DNA of 64,000 nt from Cornus controversa (GCA_026545225.1 CM048852.1:14964146-15028145), one strand, 5' to 3'; counted from the stretch's first letter, positions 19,400 through 32,434 are shown. The notes: generated by a model not told the origin, from the letters alone. Made by a program: numbers and translations.

Positions 19400-21738
19400 T
19401 GGACGACCTAGAATGATAGGAATATGTCGATTCAGATTTTGGACCGGTTCCGTGTCAAGGACTATGAAGTCCACCAGAAAGTAGAATTTGTCCACTTGAA
19501 TGATTACATCCTCAATGATGCCACGTGGTTGCTTCACCGAGCGGTCGGCAAGTTGCAACACAACCGTGGTATGCTTAAGTTCCCCCAAACCTAGTTGTTG
19601 GTAGACTAAGAATGGAAGCAAATTGACACTAGCCCTAGATCAAGAAGTGTCTTATCAAAAGATTGATTTCCGATGGTGCATGAAATGGTCGGAGCACCCG
19701 GATCTTTGAATTTAGGAGGGGTTTGGTGTTGGAAAATGGAGCTTATGTGCTCAGTTAAAAGGACTTTCTTAGGAGCATTATTCGTAGATTTGCGCTTTTG
19801 AGTGCACAATTCCTTCAAGAATTTAGCATAGGAGGGAATTTGCCGGATAGCATCAAGGAGAGGGAGATTGATCTTTACTTGTTTGAAGATCTCCATCATG
19901 TCTTGGATTTTCTCTCCTTGCTTCCCAAAATGAGAAGGTTCCTTCAATCTTTGAGGAAAAGGAACCGGAGGTTCAAAAGAAGTGTCAAGATTTGGAATTG
20001 ATGACGACACAACTTCACTTGCCTTTCCTTTTGGATTTAATGGGATGTTTTGCACATTTGGATTTAACGGAAACAATTTTGGATTTAATTGGGATTCTTT
20101 TAGATTTTTGGGTTGCTCTTGGGATTCCTTTCTCTCTTCCTCTCCTACCTTGGAATTGATGACTTTACCACTCCTTAAGGTGGTGATTGATTGAACTTGC
20201 TCCGGAGGAGCATTACAAGATGAAGATGATGGATCTTCAATCATATGAACACCCTTAGGATTCGCCACCAGTTGACTCGGCAACTTACCTTCCTCCCTTC
20301 TATTTAAGGCATTGGCTAGTTGCCCGATTTGAGCTTCTAACCTAGCCATAGATTAAGCATTAGCTTCCAGCTTAGAGATTGATTGAGAGTGAGTTTGCAA
20401 TAAATGGTTATTAGCCTCAAGATTGCTTATCACTCTTTCTTCAAAGCCTTGGCTTCTCAGAGGAGGTGGTGGTTGTTGGTAATTGGATCTTTGATGGTAA
20501 GGTTGAGGATTCGGCCTATAATGAGGCTGTTGAGATTGGGAATTGAAAGAATTCTGCCCTTGAAAAGAGGGACTTGATTCTTGAGGTTTCCATGAAAAAG
20601 CCGGATGATTCTTATTACCAGGATTGTATGTATTTGAATATGGATCATTCATTTGTTTAGAGTACAAGGCATTCGCTTGCTCTTGAGCATAATCGGGAGA
20701 TTTCCCAGCAATAGGACAATCTCGCACGAAATGTGAAGTACTATAGCAAAACGAACATCCTTCCTGATTTTGAACAGGTTGGCTTGGAGTAGGCAGCCCA
20801 TTTTTCATGATTAGGTCCATTTTTCGGGATAAGGCTTCTACTTGCATGGCAACCTCATCTACCCGTGAAATTTCATGCACTCCTCTACAAGGTTGGGTGG
20901 CCTTCCCTTTCCTAGTGGAGGAGCGTTGAGCTGAATTGTTGCTTAGGGTTTGAAAAAGTTTCTATGCCTCATCGGGGCTTTTCAAAAGGTATCTACCTCC
21001 ACACGCGGAGTCTATCATTTGTCTATGTTACTCACTCACCCCATCATAAAAACTTTGCACTAGCTGCCATTTTGGGATAGCATGATGCGGACAAGATTTA
21101 AGAAGATCTTTTAATCTCTCCCATGTCTCATGAAATTGTTCTTGATCAATTTGGGTGAATCCGGTGATTGCTCTCCGAATATCACTCGTCTTTCCCATTG
21201 GGAAGTATTGTTTTAAGAACTCTATTTGCATCTCCGCCCAAGAATGGATTGAGTTAGGTTCTAAGGAATTGAACCAACTTCTAGCTTTATCTTTTAGGGA
21301 GAATGGAAACATACGCAGCTTTAGATCATCCTCCGTAAAGTGTGGTACACGGATAGTGGAACACACAGAAAGGAAGTAATCTAAGTGCCGGTATGGATCC
21401 TCATTAGGGAGACCATGGAAGCTATTAAGAAGATTGATGGTGGAGGACTTTATTTCGAATTGATTTGCCGCTACATCCGGAAATTGAATACATGAAGGTA
21501 CTTCAAATGTAGTCGGAAGGTAAAAGTCCATAAGCAACTCTCCTTGAGGAGGTGGAGATGGAGGTGGTTGTTCATGATTAAAAGGAGGTAGTCCGGGAGG
21601 TTGTCTCTCATTTGGGTCCACGTTTTCGTTCCTAGTCAATATAGGGTCCCTAGAGGTTCCTCTACGTTGTCTAAGTGTTCTTTCAAGTTCAATATTACAA
21701 GGAAGCAACGGAAGTGACAATGACCGTCTACCTAGCAT
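19400..21738 (-). pseudogene. gag: Athila gag-protease, interrupted and mutated
   Basis: Read right to left from ATG 21738-21736. The gag domain (FDxxSEC-free type; KDKARSWFNSLEPNSIHSWA, FLKQYFP, FYDGVSE) is the retrotransposon Gag core. Next come a CCHC knuckle (CSFCYSTSHFVRDC), a Gln/Pro/Ser/Asn-rich linker, and the gag C-terminus (QIGQLANALNRREEGKLPSQ, ITTLRSGKVI). The aspartic protease follows: active-site block LLDLG near 19640, then ILGRP near 19410. Breaks: stops near 21028, 20964 and 20351, and a one-base deletion right after the DLG codons (about 19632-19635). The protease frame is cut at 19400 by the Copia array and resumes at 7689. This is a dead copy of the structural and protease genes; family certain. 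Confidence 0.85.
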
Positions 21739-22000
21739 GCATTAATAGTAGAACAACACCTCAATACACAAAATAAACAATAATATATACAAAGAAAAAT
21801 GAATGAACTCAAACCCACTAATTTTAGACTTTATACTCACAAAAGGTTCCAACTTCAATTCTTTTAGATGCCCGCTATGTGGTATACCTAAAATCAAGAA
21901 ATTTGAGCAATAAGAACAAGATATATACCAAAAGAATGAAGAATTTCTAGCCTAAGAATTAAACCAGATTTAATCTTTCAATAGCGATAATTACACCGTA
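21739..22000 (-). other. Leader of minus-strand Athila element
   Basis: The 262 bp between the gag start and the primer site. AT-rich, with no coding signal. It is the untranslated leader of the element's RNA. Confidence 0.6.
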
Positions 22001-22019
22001 GTCCCCGGCAACGGCGCCA
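22001..22019 (-). promoter_or_regulatory. Primer binding site of minus-strand Athila
   Basis: On the minus strand this reads TGGCGCCGTTGCCGGGGAC, the classical primer-site block of plant Athila/Tat gypsy elements, a few bases beyond the LTR end. It proves that the LTR at 22026-23437 is a 5' LTR facing left. Confidence 0.95.
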
Positions 22020-22025
22020 AAATTT

Positions 22026-23437
22026 TGATGTGGCTAAACTCGGATTATATTGTAAGCTTAATTTTGCCCTTTTTATCAAAATATAATTTAACCACTCGCA
22101 AGAGCACGAATCTTTGTAGATACGGGTCTATATAGAGGGTATCGATCCCACGAGGACTAGTCGCAATTATCTTAAAGAAAGATTAATTCCATTTTAATCC
22201 TAAAAATAGGTTTTTGAATTTTTGTTTATAAACTAGTGCATGAATGTAATGACAATAAATTTAAAGAGTAAAGTTGGGAGAAAGAACTAGGGTTGGTTTC
22301 CACCACTAGCCATTCACATGTTCATAAGTGTAGCAGGCATGGGATTCATTAATTAAATGCCTAACAATGTCATTAGGCTTGTGACCTCAATGACATATCA
22401 AAAGATCAATGTGTTTGTCCACCTATCATAATCCATCTTCAATAAGCATAGCTCTTCAACCTAACTAACTATCTAATTACCCTACTCTCTAAGTGAACCT
22501 ACATGCATCCAAACTACCTTATCTTGGCATGGTTTATACAAACAAACACAACACATTCATTTAAACACCATTATTTAGCCATCATTTGCACTTCTTGTGG
22601 AATATGCAAATGTTGTGCATTCACATGAAAGAATCTACTCTAAGACAAGAATAAACTCAACATCAAATGAATATATATAAGAAATGTATTAGTGTACATG
22701 GTCACTAGGCTAAATAATCAACATTTAATTACAAATCCCAAGTACTACAAAAATGAACATGTTTACATGGCTAGGGGCTTCAACAACACCCTAGTATAGA
22801 AGTTAGTTGCTCATGGTTGCCTTGCACTCTTCCATTGATGAAGAAGATGAAGCTTCTTGGTCTGGTTCAGCTTCTCCTCTTCCTCTCCCGAATGTCTCTC
22901 CTTGGATAATTTGATGTGTGTTGAGAGATATGTGGCTTCTTTGTGCTTTAAGGCTCCTTTTTCAACCTTGGGGCCCACCATATATATATATATATATATA
23001 TATTAATATATACACCCTTTATATCAAGGTCCCCAAGGGTCTTGTTCAAGTCAGACAATCCTCCTAAGTCGTGCAAAAAGGGGGATTTTGTTGCAAGTGG
23101 GAGAGCAGGTGAGCAAGTGGGCAAGTGGCTTCTGCAGAATCTCGATCAATCGAGATTGGATCTCGATTGATCGAGATTTCGATCAATCGAAATGAGATCT
23201 CGATCAATCGAGATCTCGATTGATCGAGATCAACATCTTGATTGATCGAGATGCCTTTGGCTGCATTTCTGACTTTTCTCTTCAGCTGCAAATAGCTTCA
23301 AACTTTGCTCCTTTTACTACAAGACCTGCAATACATCAAAAATACAAAAATATCGTAAACATATCTCGGTAATCATAAAAACGGAACTAACATATGCAAT
23401 AAAGAGGGTTCAAATGCATAGAATTGAACACTTATCA
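22026..23437 (-). repeat. 5' LTR of minus-strand Athila, family B
   Basis: 1412 bp. On the minus strand it starts TGATAAGTGTTC and ends CCACATCA. It includes a six-box CGATCAATCG array (starts 23143, 23164, 23180, 23201, 23217, 23239) and, 3' of that on the minus strand, a long (TA)n TATA-like tract at 22981-23013. It matches the solo LTR at 24344-25766 over its length. The base after its outer end (23438) lies about 7 bp from a FAR1-like stop codon. Confidence 0.9.
22981..23248 (-). promoter_or_regulatory. CGATCAATCG boxes and TATA tract, minus-strand LTR
   Basis: Box starts from left to right are spaced 21, 16, 21, 16 and 22 bp. The TATA-like TA repeat lies about 130 bp downstream on the minus strand. 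The plus-strand solo LTR shows the same series (22, 16, 21, 16, 21), so spacing is conserved although flanking bases differ. Confidence 0.5.
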
Positions 23438-23444
23438 TGATGGA

Positions 23445-24139
23445 TTAATTGTAATCATCTTCACTCTCTGATGCCACCAAACTAATGCGAGTAAATAGAC
23501 GACACATGTTTCTAAACCGATGGCTTTGTTACAAATTAGGATCCGCTTGCACTTCATGGCCAATGCAATCCAACATTGCCCCATCTCTCACCTCTCAGGT
23601 CCAATGCTTTACTATGTATTCCTCCCTATAATTTGGTTTTGTGCAATATTTCTCTAATGACCTTTATCTTGTGCGAACACGGAACCCATTCCATTGAGAA
23701 CTTCCCACAGTTATATGATATGTAGTCATCTGCTCTCCTCCTCCTTAGATACCATTCTAGACTATATCCATCAAGCGCAACAAGTTTGTATATGAATTCT
23801 CCATCCTCAAGAACTGGTTCTCCAAAGTAATAACTAACCGTCGGTGCAAATTCTTATTCAACCAACTTAAAAATAAATCTTGTGTAGATCTCACCAGCAT
23901 GGTCTAGCATATTGTTTGGATATGTAATTTTTGCCAATTTGTGAGCCAGCTCTCCAAGAGTCTTTTACATATGTTTTTGCCCATTTCATCCTCAAATCAT
24001 ACAAATTTGACAACCATTTTTTGCCATTCACATCATACTTAGTTAACAAAGAATTCCAACTTGATATGAAATCATCTTCATCCTCGTGGTGCTTCATAAA
24101 GTTGGATATGATGCTTGTAATACTCATTGGACCCATAAA
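23445..24139 (-). pseudogene. FAR1/FHY3-like C-terminal half, frameshifted
   Basis: The minus strand encodes the end of a FAR1-related (MULE-transposase-derived) protein. First comes the end of the transposase region (DDFISSWNSLLTKYDV, KKWLSNLYDLRMKWAKTYV). After a frameshift near 23890 it reads YYFGEPVLEDGEFIYKLV and a SWIM-like zinc finger (YNCGKFSMEWVPCSHKIKV) whose first cysteine is lost. After another shift it reads YIVKHWT, EVQADPNL and RFRNMCRLFTRI. Several stops are present; the likely original stop is at 23447-23445. Such proteins are light-signalling transcription factors or their transposase ancestors. Upstream, at about 24139, the sequence changes abruptly to satellite. The MULE core and N-terminus are absent here. 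Confidence 0.8.
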
Positions 24140-24343
24140 TTTATATGTGGAAAATCCTTTAAATTTGTGGAAAATGAATAAAAATGAGGCTAAAAAATGT
24201 GAATATAAATTTTTGTCATTTTTTTGTGCAAAAACATCCTTCAAATATGCCTAAGAGTTCCTAAAAAAATTGGAAATAAAAAATATATATATATATTTGT
24301 TTTAAGTGTGTGAAAAAGTATTTTAAATGTGTGGAAAGTCCTT
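24140..24343 (+). repeat. Satellite, left arm, first fragment
   Basis: About one monomer of the AT-rich satellite (with CAAAAACATCCTTCAAATAT and TTAAATGTGTGGAAA), fused to the FAR1-like pseudogene on its left and cut on its right by the solo LTR at 24344. Confidence 0.8.
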
Positions 24344-25766
24344 TGATAAGTGTTCAATTCTATGCATTTGAACCCTCTTTATTGCATATGTTAGTTCCAT
24401 TTTTGCGTTTACCGAGATATGTTTACGGTATTTTTGTGTTTTTGATGTATTGCAGGTATTGGAGTAAATGGAGCAAAGTTGGAAGTTTTCTGCAGTCAAG
24501 AGATGAAATCAGAAACTGTTGCCAAGGCATTTCGATCAATCGAGATGTGGATTTCGATCAATCGAAATTTCGATTGATCGAAATCTCATTTCGATTGATC
24601 GAAATCTCGATCAATCGAAATGCAATTTCGATCAATCGAAATGCTGCAGAGCCCACTTGGCCACTTGCTCACCTGCTCTCCCACTTGCAACAAAATCCCC
24701 CTTTTTGCACGACTTAAGGGGATTGTCTGACTTGAACAAGACTTTTGGGGGCCTTCTTGATACAAGAGATATATATAATGATATATATATATATATGGTG
24801 GGCCCAAAGGAGCCAAAAAGCATACAAAAAGCACCAAAAGCCACATATCTCATATCTCTCAACATATACAAATCAGAAGAAGAAGAGAGAGACCTTCGGG
24901 AGAGGAAGAGGAAGGGCTGAACCAGACCAAGAAGCTTCATTCTCTTCATCAATGGAAGGGTGCAAGGCAACCATGAGCAACTAACTCTTCTACTAGGGTG
25001 TTGGTTTCAACCCCTAGCCATGTAAACTTGTTCATCTTTGTAGCTCTTGGGACTTGTAATTAAATGTTGATTATTTAGCCTAGTGATTATGTACACAAAT
25101 ACATTTCTTTTATATATTCATTTGATTTGGAATTTATTCTTGTCTTAGAGTAGGTTTTGTCACTTGAATGCACAACATTTGCATATTCCACAAGAAGTGC
25201 AAATGATGGCTAGATAATGGTGTTTAAATGAATGTGTGATGCTAGTTTGTATAGACCATGCCAAGACAAGGTAGTTTGGATGCATGTAGTGTTCCCTTAG
25301 AGAGTAGAGTAAGTAGGTAGTTAGTTAGGTTGAAGAGCTATGCTTGTTGAAGATGGATTATGATAGGTTAGCACACACATTGATCTTTTGATATGTCATT
25401 GAGGTCACAAGCCTAATGTCATTGTTAGGCATTTAATTAATGAATCCCTTGCTTGCTACACTTATGAACATGTGAATGGCTAGGGGTGGAAACCAACCCT
25501 AGTTCTCTCTCCCAACTTTACTTTTTAATTTTATTGTCATTTCCTTTATGCAATAGTTTCTAAACACAAAACCAAAAATCTGTTTTGTTTGAATTAAAGT
25601 AGAATTAATCTTTCTCTATGACAATTAACGACTAGTCCTCGTGGGATCGATACCCTCTATATAGAACCTTATCTGCAAAGATTCGTGCTCTTGCGAGTGG
25701 TTAAATTATATTTTGATAAAAAGGGCAAAATTAAGCTTGCAATATAATTTAGTTCCGACCACATCA
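24344..25766 (+). mobile_element. Solo LTR, family B, target duplication TCCTT
   Basis: 1423 bp from TGATAAGTGTTC to GACCACATCA, flanked by TCCTT at 24339-24343 and 25767-25771. The flanks are satellite on both sides, so the LTR inserted after the satellite formed. It has no primer site or internal region. It carries six CGATCAATCG-type boxes (starts 24533, 24555, 24571, 24592, 24608, 24629) and a TA-rich TATA region at 24769-24796. Its orientation is opposite to the Athila 5' LTR nearby. Confidence 0.9.
24533..24796 (+). promoter_or_regulatory. CGATCAATCG box series and TATA tract, solo LTR
   Basis: Three same-orientation pairs (forward, reverse, forward) spaced 22, 21 and 21 bp, with 16 bp between pairs. 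The TATA-rich tract starts about 130 bp downstream. This is the plus-strand counterpart of the array at 23143-23248. Confidence 0.5.
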
Positions 25767-28700
25767 TCCTTTATGTGTGGAAAGTGAATAAAAATGAGAC
25801 TAAAAAATGTGACTATAAATTTTTATTATTTTTTTGTGCAAAAACATCATTCAAATATGCTTAAGAGTTCCTAAAAAAATTGGAAAGAAAAAATATAAAA
25901 AAACATTTGTTTTAAGTGTGTGGATAAGTACTTTAAATGTGTGGGATTACTTTAAATGTGTGGAAAATGAATAAAAATGAGATGAAAAAATGTGAAAATA
26001 AATTTGTATTATTTTTTTGTTCAAAAAAATCCTTCAAATATGCCTAAGAGTTCCTAAAAAGATTGGAAAAAAAACATAAAGAAATATTTGTTTTACGTGT
26101 GTGGAGAAATTCTTTAAATGTGTGGAAAGTGAATAAAAATGACACTAAAGCAAAAACATCCTTCAAATATGCGTAAGAGTTCCTAAAAAAATTGGAAAGA
26201 AAAATCATAAAAAAACATTTGTTTTAAATGTGTGGAAAATTTCTTTAAATGTGTGGAAAGCGAATAAAAATGAGACTAAAAAATATTAATATAATTTTTT
26301 ATTATTTCTTTGTGTAAAAACAACCTTCAAATATGCCTAGAAGTTTCGAAAAAGATTGGGAAAAAAAAAACATAAAAAAGTATTTGTTTTATGTGTGGAA
26401 AACATTTTAAATGTGTGAAAAGTCTTTTAAATGTGTGGAAAGTGAATAAAATTGAGACTTAAAATGTGAATATAATTTATTATTATTTTTTGTGCAGATC
26501 ATCCTTCAAATATTCCTAAGAGTTCCTAAAAAAATTGGAAAGAAAAAATATAAAAAAACATTTGTTTTAAGTGTGTGGATAAGTACTTCAAATGTGTGGG
26601 ATTACTTTAAATGTGTGGACACTGAATAAAAATGAGATCAAAAAATGTGAATATAAATTTTAATTATTTTTTTGTTCAAAAACATCCTCCAAATATGCCT
26701 AAGTGTTCCTAAAAAAATTAGAAAAAAAGCAAAAAAAAATATTTGTTTGAAGTGTGTGTAAAAATTCTTTAAATATGTGGAAAGTCAGTTAAATGTGTGC
26801 AAAGTGAATAAAAACGACACTAAAAAATGTGAATCTAAATTTTTATTATTTTTTTGTGCAAAAACATCCTTCAAATCTGCCTAAGAGTTCCTAAAAAAAT
26901 TAGAAAGAAAAATCATAAAAAAATACTTGTTTTAAATGTGTGGGTAAGTACTTTAAATGTGTGGAAAAATACTTTAAATGTGTGAAAATTCCTTTAAATG
27001 TGCGGAAAGTGAATAAAAATGAGACTAAAAAATGCTAATATAAATTTTTACTATTTCTTTGTGTAAAAAAATCCTTCAAATTTGCCTAAAATTCCCAAAA
27101 AATTTGGGAAAAAAAAATAATAAAGTATTTCTTTTGTGTTTTGGAAAATATTTTAAATATGTGGAAAGTCCTTCAAATGTGTGGAAAGTCCTTAAAAAGT
27201 GTGGAAAGTAAATAAAAATGAGAGTAAAAAATATGAATATAAATTTTCACTTTTATTTTGTGTGAAAACGTCATTCAAATATGCTTAAGAGTTTCTAAAA
27301 AAATTGGTAAGAAAAAACATAAAAAAACATTTGTTTTAAGTGTGTGGAAAGTGAATAAAAATGAGATGAAAAAATGTGAATATAAATTTTTAATATTTTT
27401 TTGTGCATAAATATACTTCAAATATGCCTAAGAGTTCCTCAATCAATTGGAAAAAAAAAAACAAAAAAAAAATATTTATTTTAAGGGTGGAAATTCCTTT
27501 AAATGTGTGAAAAGTCCTTGAAAGGTGTGAAAAGTCCTTGAAAGGTGTGGAAAGTGAATAAAAATGAGACTAAAAAATGTGAATATAAATTTTTATTTTT
27601 ATTTTGTGCAAAAACATCCTTCAAATATGCTTAAGAGTTTTAAAAAAAATTAGAAAGAAAAAAATATAAAAAAGAAACAATTGTTTTAACTGTGAAGATA
27701 AGTACTTTAAATGTGTAGAAAGTGAATAAAAAAGATATGGAAAAATGTGAATATAAATTTTCATTATTTTTTGTCCCTAAACATCCTTGAAATATGCCTA
27801 ATTGTTCCTAAAACAATTGGAAAAAAAACATAAAAAAATATTTATTTTAAGTCTGTGGTAAAATTCTTTAAATGTGTGGAAATTGAATAAAAACGACACC
27901 AAAAAATGTGAATATCAATTTTTAATTATTTTTTTGTGCAAAAACATCCTTCAAATATGCCTAAGAGTTTCGAAAAAAATTGGAAATAAGATCATAAAAA
28001 AACATTTGCTTTAAATGTGTTGATGAATACTTTAAATGTGTGAAAAAATAACTTAAGTGTGTTGAAATTCCTTTAAACATGTTGAAAGTGAATAAAAATG
28101 AGACTAAAAAATGTGAATATAATTTTTTATTTTTATTTTGTGCAAAAACATCCTTCAAATATGCTTAAGAGTTTCAAAAAAAATTGGAAAGAAAAAACGT
28201 AAAAAAAATTTGTTTTATGTGTGTGGAAAAGTACTATAAATGTATTGAAAGAAAAATCATAAATTTTTTTTTTTTTTAAATGTGTGGATAAGTACTTTAA
28301 ACGTGTGGAAAAATACTTTAAATGTGATAAAATTCCTTTAAATGTGTGGAAAGTGAATAAAAAAGAGACTAAAAATTGTTAATATAAATTTTTATAATTT
28401 CTTTGTGTGAAAAAATCCTTCAAGTTTGCCTAAAAGTTCCAAAAAATTGGGAAAAAAAATAAAAAAGTATTTGTTTTATGTGCGTACAAAATATTTTAAA
28501 TGTGTGGAAAGTTCTTTAAATGTGTGGAAAGTTCTTTAAATGTGTTGAAAGTGAATAAAAATGAGACTAAAAAATGTGAAAATAAGTTTTTATTTTTATT
28601 TTGTGCAAAAACATCCTTCAAATATGCCTAAGAGTTCCAAAAAAAATTGGAAAGAAAAAACATAAAAAAAACATTTGTTTTAACTTTGTAGATAAGTACT

Positions 28701-31700
28701 TTAAATGTGCGGGATTACTTTAAATGTGTAGAAAGTGAATAAAAATGAGATGAAAAAATGTAAATATAAATTTTCATTATTTTTTTGTGCATAAACATCC
28801 TCCAAATATGCCTAATTGTTCCTAAAATAATTGGAAAAAAAAACATAAAAAAATATTTATTTTAAGTGTGGTAAAATTCTTTAAATCTGTGGAAAGTGAA
28901 TAAAAACGACACCAAAAAATGTGAATATCAATTTTTAATTATTTTTTTGTGCAAAAACATCCTCCAAATATGCCTAAGAGTTCTGAAAAAAATTAGAAAT
29001 AAGATCATAAAAAAATGTTTGATTTAAATGTGTGGATAAATACTTTAAATGTGTGAAAAAAATAAATTAAATGTGTTGAAATTCCTTTAAACATGTTGAA
29101 AGTGTATAAAAATGAGACTAAAAAATGTGAATATAATTTTTTTTTATTTTGTGCAAAAACATCCTTCAAATATGCTTAAGAGTTCCAAAAAAAATTGGAA
29201 AGAAAAAACATAAAAAAACACTTGTTTTATGTGTGTGGAAAAGCACTATGAATGTATTGAAAAGTACTTTCAATGTGTAGAAATTCCTTTAAATGTGTGG
29301 AAAGTGAATAAAAATGAGACTAAAAGATGTAAATATAGAAATTTTCTTTTTTGCAAAAACATCCTTCAAATATATCTATGAGTTCCTAAAAAGATTGAAA
29401 AGAAAAAACATAAAAAAAACATTTGTTTTAAGTGTGTGGATAAGTACTCAAATGTGTGGAAAAGTACTTTAAATGTGTGACAAGTCCTTTAAATGTGTGG
29501 AAAGTGAATAAAAATGAGACGGAAAAATGTGAAAATAAATTTTTATTATTTTCTTGGGCAAAAACATCCATCAAAAATACCTAAGAGTTCCTAAAAAATT
29601 GGACAAAAAAAACATAAAAAAAACATTTGTTTTAAGTGTGTGGATAAGTACTTTAAATGTGTGAAAAATCCTTTAAATGTGTGAAAAGTGAATAAAAATT
29701 AGACTAAAAAATGGGAATATAAATTTTTTTTTTGTGCAAAAATATCCTTCAAATATGCCTAAGAGTTCCTAAAAAAATTGGAAAAAAAACATAAAAATAT
29801 ATTTGTTTTATGTGTGTGGAAAAGTACTTTAAATATGTGGAAAGTGAATAAAAATGAGATGGAAAAATGTGAATATAATTTATTATTATTTTTTGTGCAA
29901 AAACATCCTTCAAATATGCCTAAAAGTTCCTAAAAAAATTGGAAAGAAAAAACATAAAAAACATTTGTTTTAAGTGCATGGATAAGTACTTTAAATGTGT
30001 GAAAAATCCTTTAAATGTGTGGAAGGTGAATAAAAATGAGACTAAAAAATGTGAATATATATTTTTATTATTTTTTAGTTCAAAAACATCCTTCAAATAT
30101 GCCTAACTGTTCCTAAAAAAATTGGAAAAAAAACTTTAAAACATATTTGTTTTAAGTGTGTGGAAAATTTTTTTAAATCTGCGTAAAGTAAATAAAAATG
30201 ACATTAAAAAATGTGAATATAAATTTTTATTATTTTTTTGTGCAAAAACACCCTTCAAATATTCCTAAGAGTTCTTAAAAAAATTTGAAAGAAAAATCAT
30301 AAAAAAAAACATTTGTTTTAAATGTGTGGATAAAATCTTTCAATGTGTGGAAAAATACTTTAAATGTGTGGAAATTCTTTTAAATGTGTGGGAAGTGAAT
30401 AAAAAAGAGGCTAAAAATTGTTAACATAAATTTTTATTATTTCTTTGTGTCAAAAAATCCTTCCAAGTTTGCCTAAAAGTTCCGAAAAATTGGGAAAAAA
30501 ACAATAAAAAGGTATTTGTTTTATGTGTGTGCAAAATATTTTAAATGTGTGGAAAGTCCTTTAAATGTGTGGAAAATCCATAAAATGTGTTGAAAGTGAA
30601 TAAAAATGAGACTAAAAAATGTGAATATAAATTTTTATTTTTATTTTGTGTAAAAGCATCCTTCAAATATTCCTAAGAGTTCCAAAAAAATTTGAAAAGA
30701 AAAAACATAAAAAAAACATTTGTTTTAACTTTGTAGATAAGTACTTTAAATGTGCGGGATTACTTTAAATGTGTAGAAAGTGAATAAAAATGAGATGAAA
30801 AAATGTGAATATAAATTTTCATTATTTTTTTGTGCATAAACATCCTTCAAATATGCCTACGAGTTCCTAAAAAAATTTGAAAGAAAAATCATAAAAAAAA
30901 ACATTTGTTTTAAATGTGTGGATAAGTTCTTTAAATGTGTGGAAAAATACTTTAAATGTGTGAAAATTCTTTTAAATGTGTGGGAAGGGAATAAAAAAGA
31001 GACTAAAAATTGTTAATATAAATTTTTATTATTTCTTTGTGTCAAAAAATCCTTCAAGTTTGCCTAAAATTTCCAAAAAATTGGGAAAAAACAATAAAAA
31101 AGTATTTGTTTTATGTGTGTGCAAAATATTTTAAATGTGTGGAAAGTCCTTTAAATGTGTGGAAAATCCTTAAAAAGTGTTGAAAGTGAATAAAAATGAG
31201 ACTAAAAAATGTGAATATAATTTTTTGTAATTTTCTTGTGCAAAAACATCTTTCAAATATGCCTAAAAGTTCCTAAAAAAATTGGAAAAAATAGCATAAA
31301 AATATATTTGTTTTACGTGTGTGAAAAAGTATTTTAAATGTGTGGAAAGTCTTTTAAAGGTGTGGAAAGTGAATAAAAATGAGACTTAAAATGTGAACAT
31401 AATTTATTATTATTTTTTGTGCAAACAAATCCTTCAAATATACCTAAGAGTTCCTAAAAAATTGGAAAGAAAACTTAAAAAAATATTTGTTTTAAGTGTG
31501 GAAAAATTCTTTAAATGTGTGGAAAGTGAATAAAAATGACATTAAAAAATGTGAATATAAATTTTTATTATTTTTTTGTGCAAAAAAATTCTTCAAATAT
31601 TCCTAAAAGTTTTTTAAAAAATTTAAAAAAAAAACATAAAAAAGTATTTGTTTTATGTCTTTGAAAATTACTTTAAATGTGTGGAAAGTAAATAAAAATG

Positions 31701-32434
31701 AGAGTAAAAATGTGAATATAAGTTTTTATTATTTTTTTGTGGAAAAATGTCCTTCAGATAAGCCTAAGAGTTCCTAAAAAAATTGAAAAAAAACATAAAA
31801 AAGTATTTGTTTTAAGTGTGTGGAAAAGTTCTTTAAATGAGTTGAAAATGAATAAAAATGACACAAAAAAATGTTCATATAATTTATAATTCTTTTTTTA
31901 TGCAAAAACACCCTTCAAATATGCCAAAGAGTTCTTAAAAAAATTGTGGAAACAAATAAACAACATTTGTTTTAAATGTGTCGATAAGTGCTTTAAATGT
32001 GTTGAAAGTTCTTTAAATGTGTGGAAAGTGAATGAAATTGAGACTATAAAATGTGAATATAAATTTTAATGATTTATTTGTGCAAAAATATCCTTCAAAT
32101 ATTCCTAAAAGTCTCTGAAAAAATTGAAGAAAAAAAGCATAAAAAATACTTGTCTTATGAGTGAGGAAAATATTTTAAATGTGTCGAAAGTCCTTTAAAT
32201 GCGTTGGAAGTGAACAAAAATGAGATTAGAAAATGTGAAAATAATTTTTTTATTTTTTGTGCAAATTTTTTTTTCAAATATGCTTAAGGGTTCCTAATAA
32301 AATTAGAAAAAAAAAACATAAGAAAATATATGTTTTAAGTGTGTGGATGAGTACTTTAAATGTGTGAAAAAATACTTTAAATGTGTGAAAAGCCTATTAT
32401 ATGTGTGGAAAGTGAATAAAAATGAGACTAAAAA
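25767..32434 (+). repeat. Satellite array, left arm, part 1
   Basis: Tandem AT-rich monomers of about 150-210 bp. In order each has GAGACTAAAAAATGTGAATA, an AT stretch, GCAAAAACATCCTTCAAATA, TGCCTAAGAGTTCC, TTGGAAAGAAAAAACATAAA, TTTGTTTTAAGTGTGTGG, then one to three copies of an about 17-20 bp sub-repeat (TACTTTAAATGTGTGGAAA) before GTGAATAAAAATGAG. Monomer length varies mainly with sub-repeat number. Point differences are common, so the array is old. Open frames inside it are by-products of the repeat. Confidence 0.9.

Larger units (their letters stand above)
5054..23437 (-). mobile_element. Minus-strand Athila-type element (family B), nested and decayed
   Basis: Reading right to left: 5' LTR 22026-23437, primer site 22001-22019, leader, gag and protease 21738-19400, a jump over the Copia array, protease end 7689-7669, a jump over a solo LTR, linker 6149-5899, pol C-terminus 5898-5662, then a 3' non-coding region to 5054. 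RT, RNase H and integrase are absent. Its 3' LTR is not seen; the plus-strand Athila LTR abuts at 5053. Both interruptions have matching 5 bp target duplications, and the broken coding frame resumes across them, which secures the reconstruction. Confidence 0.85.
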
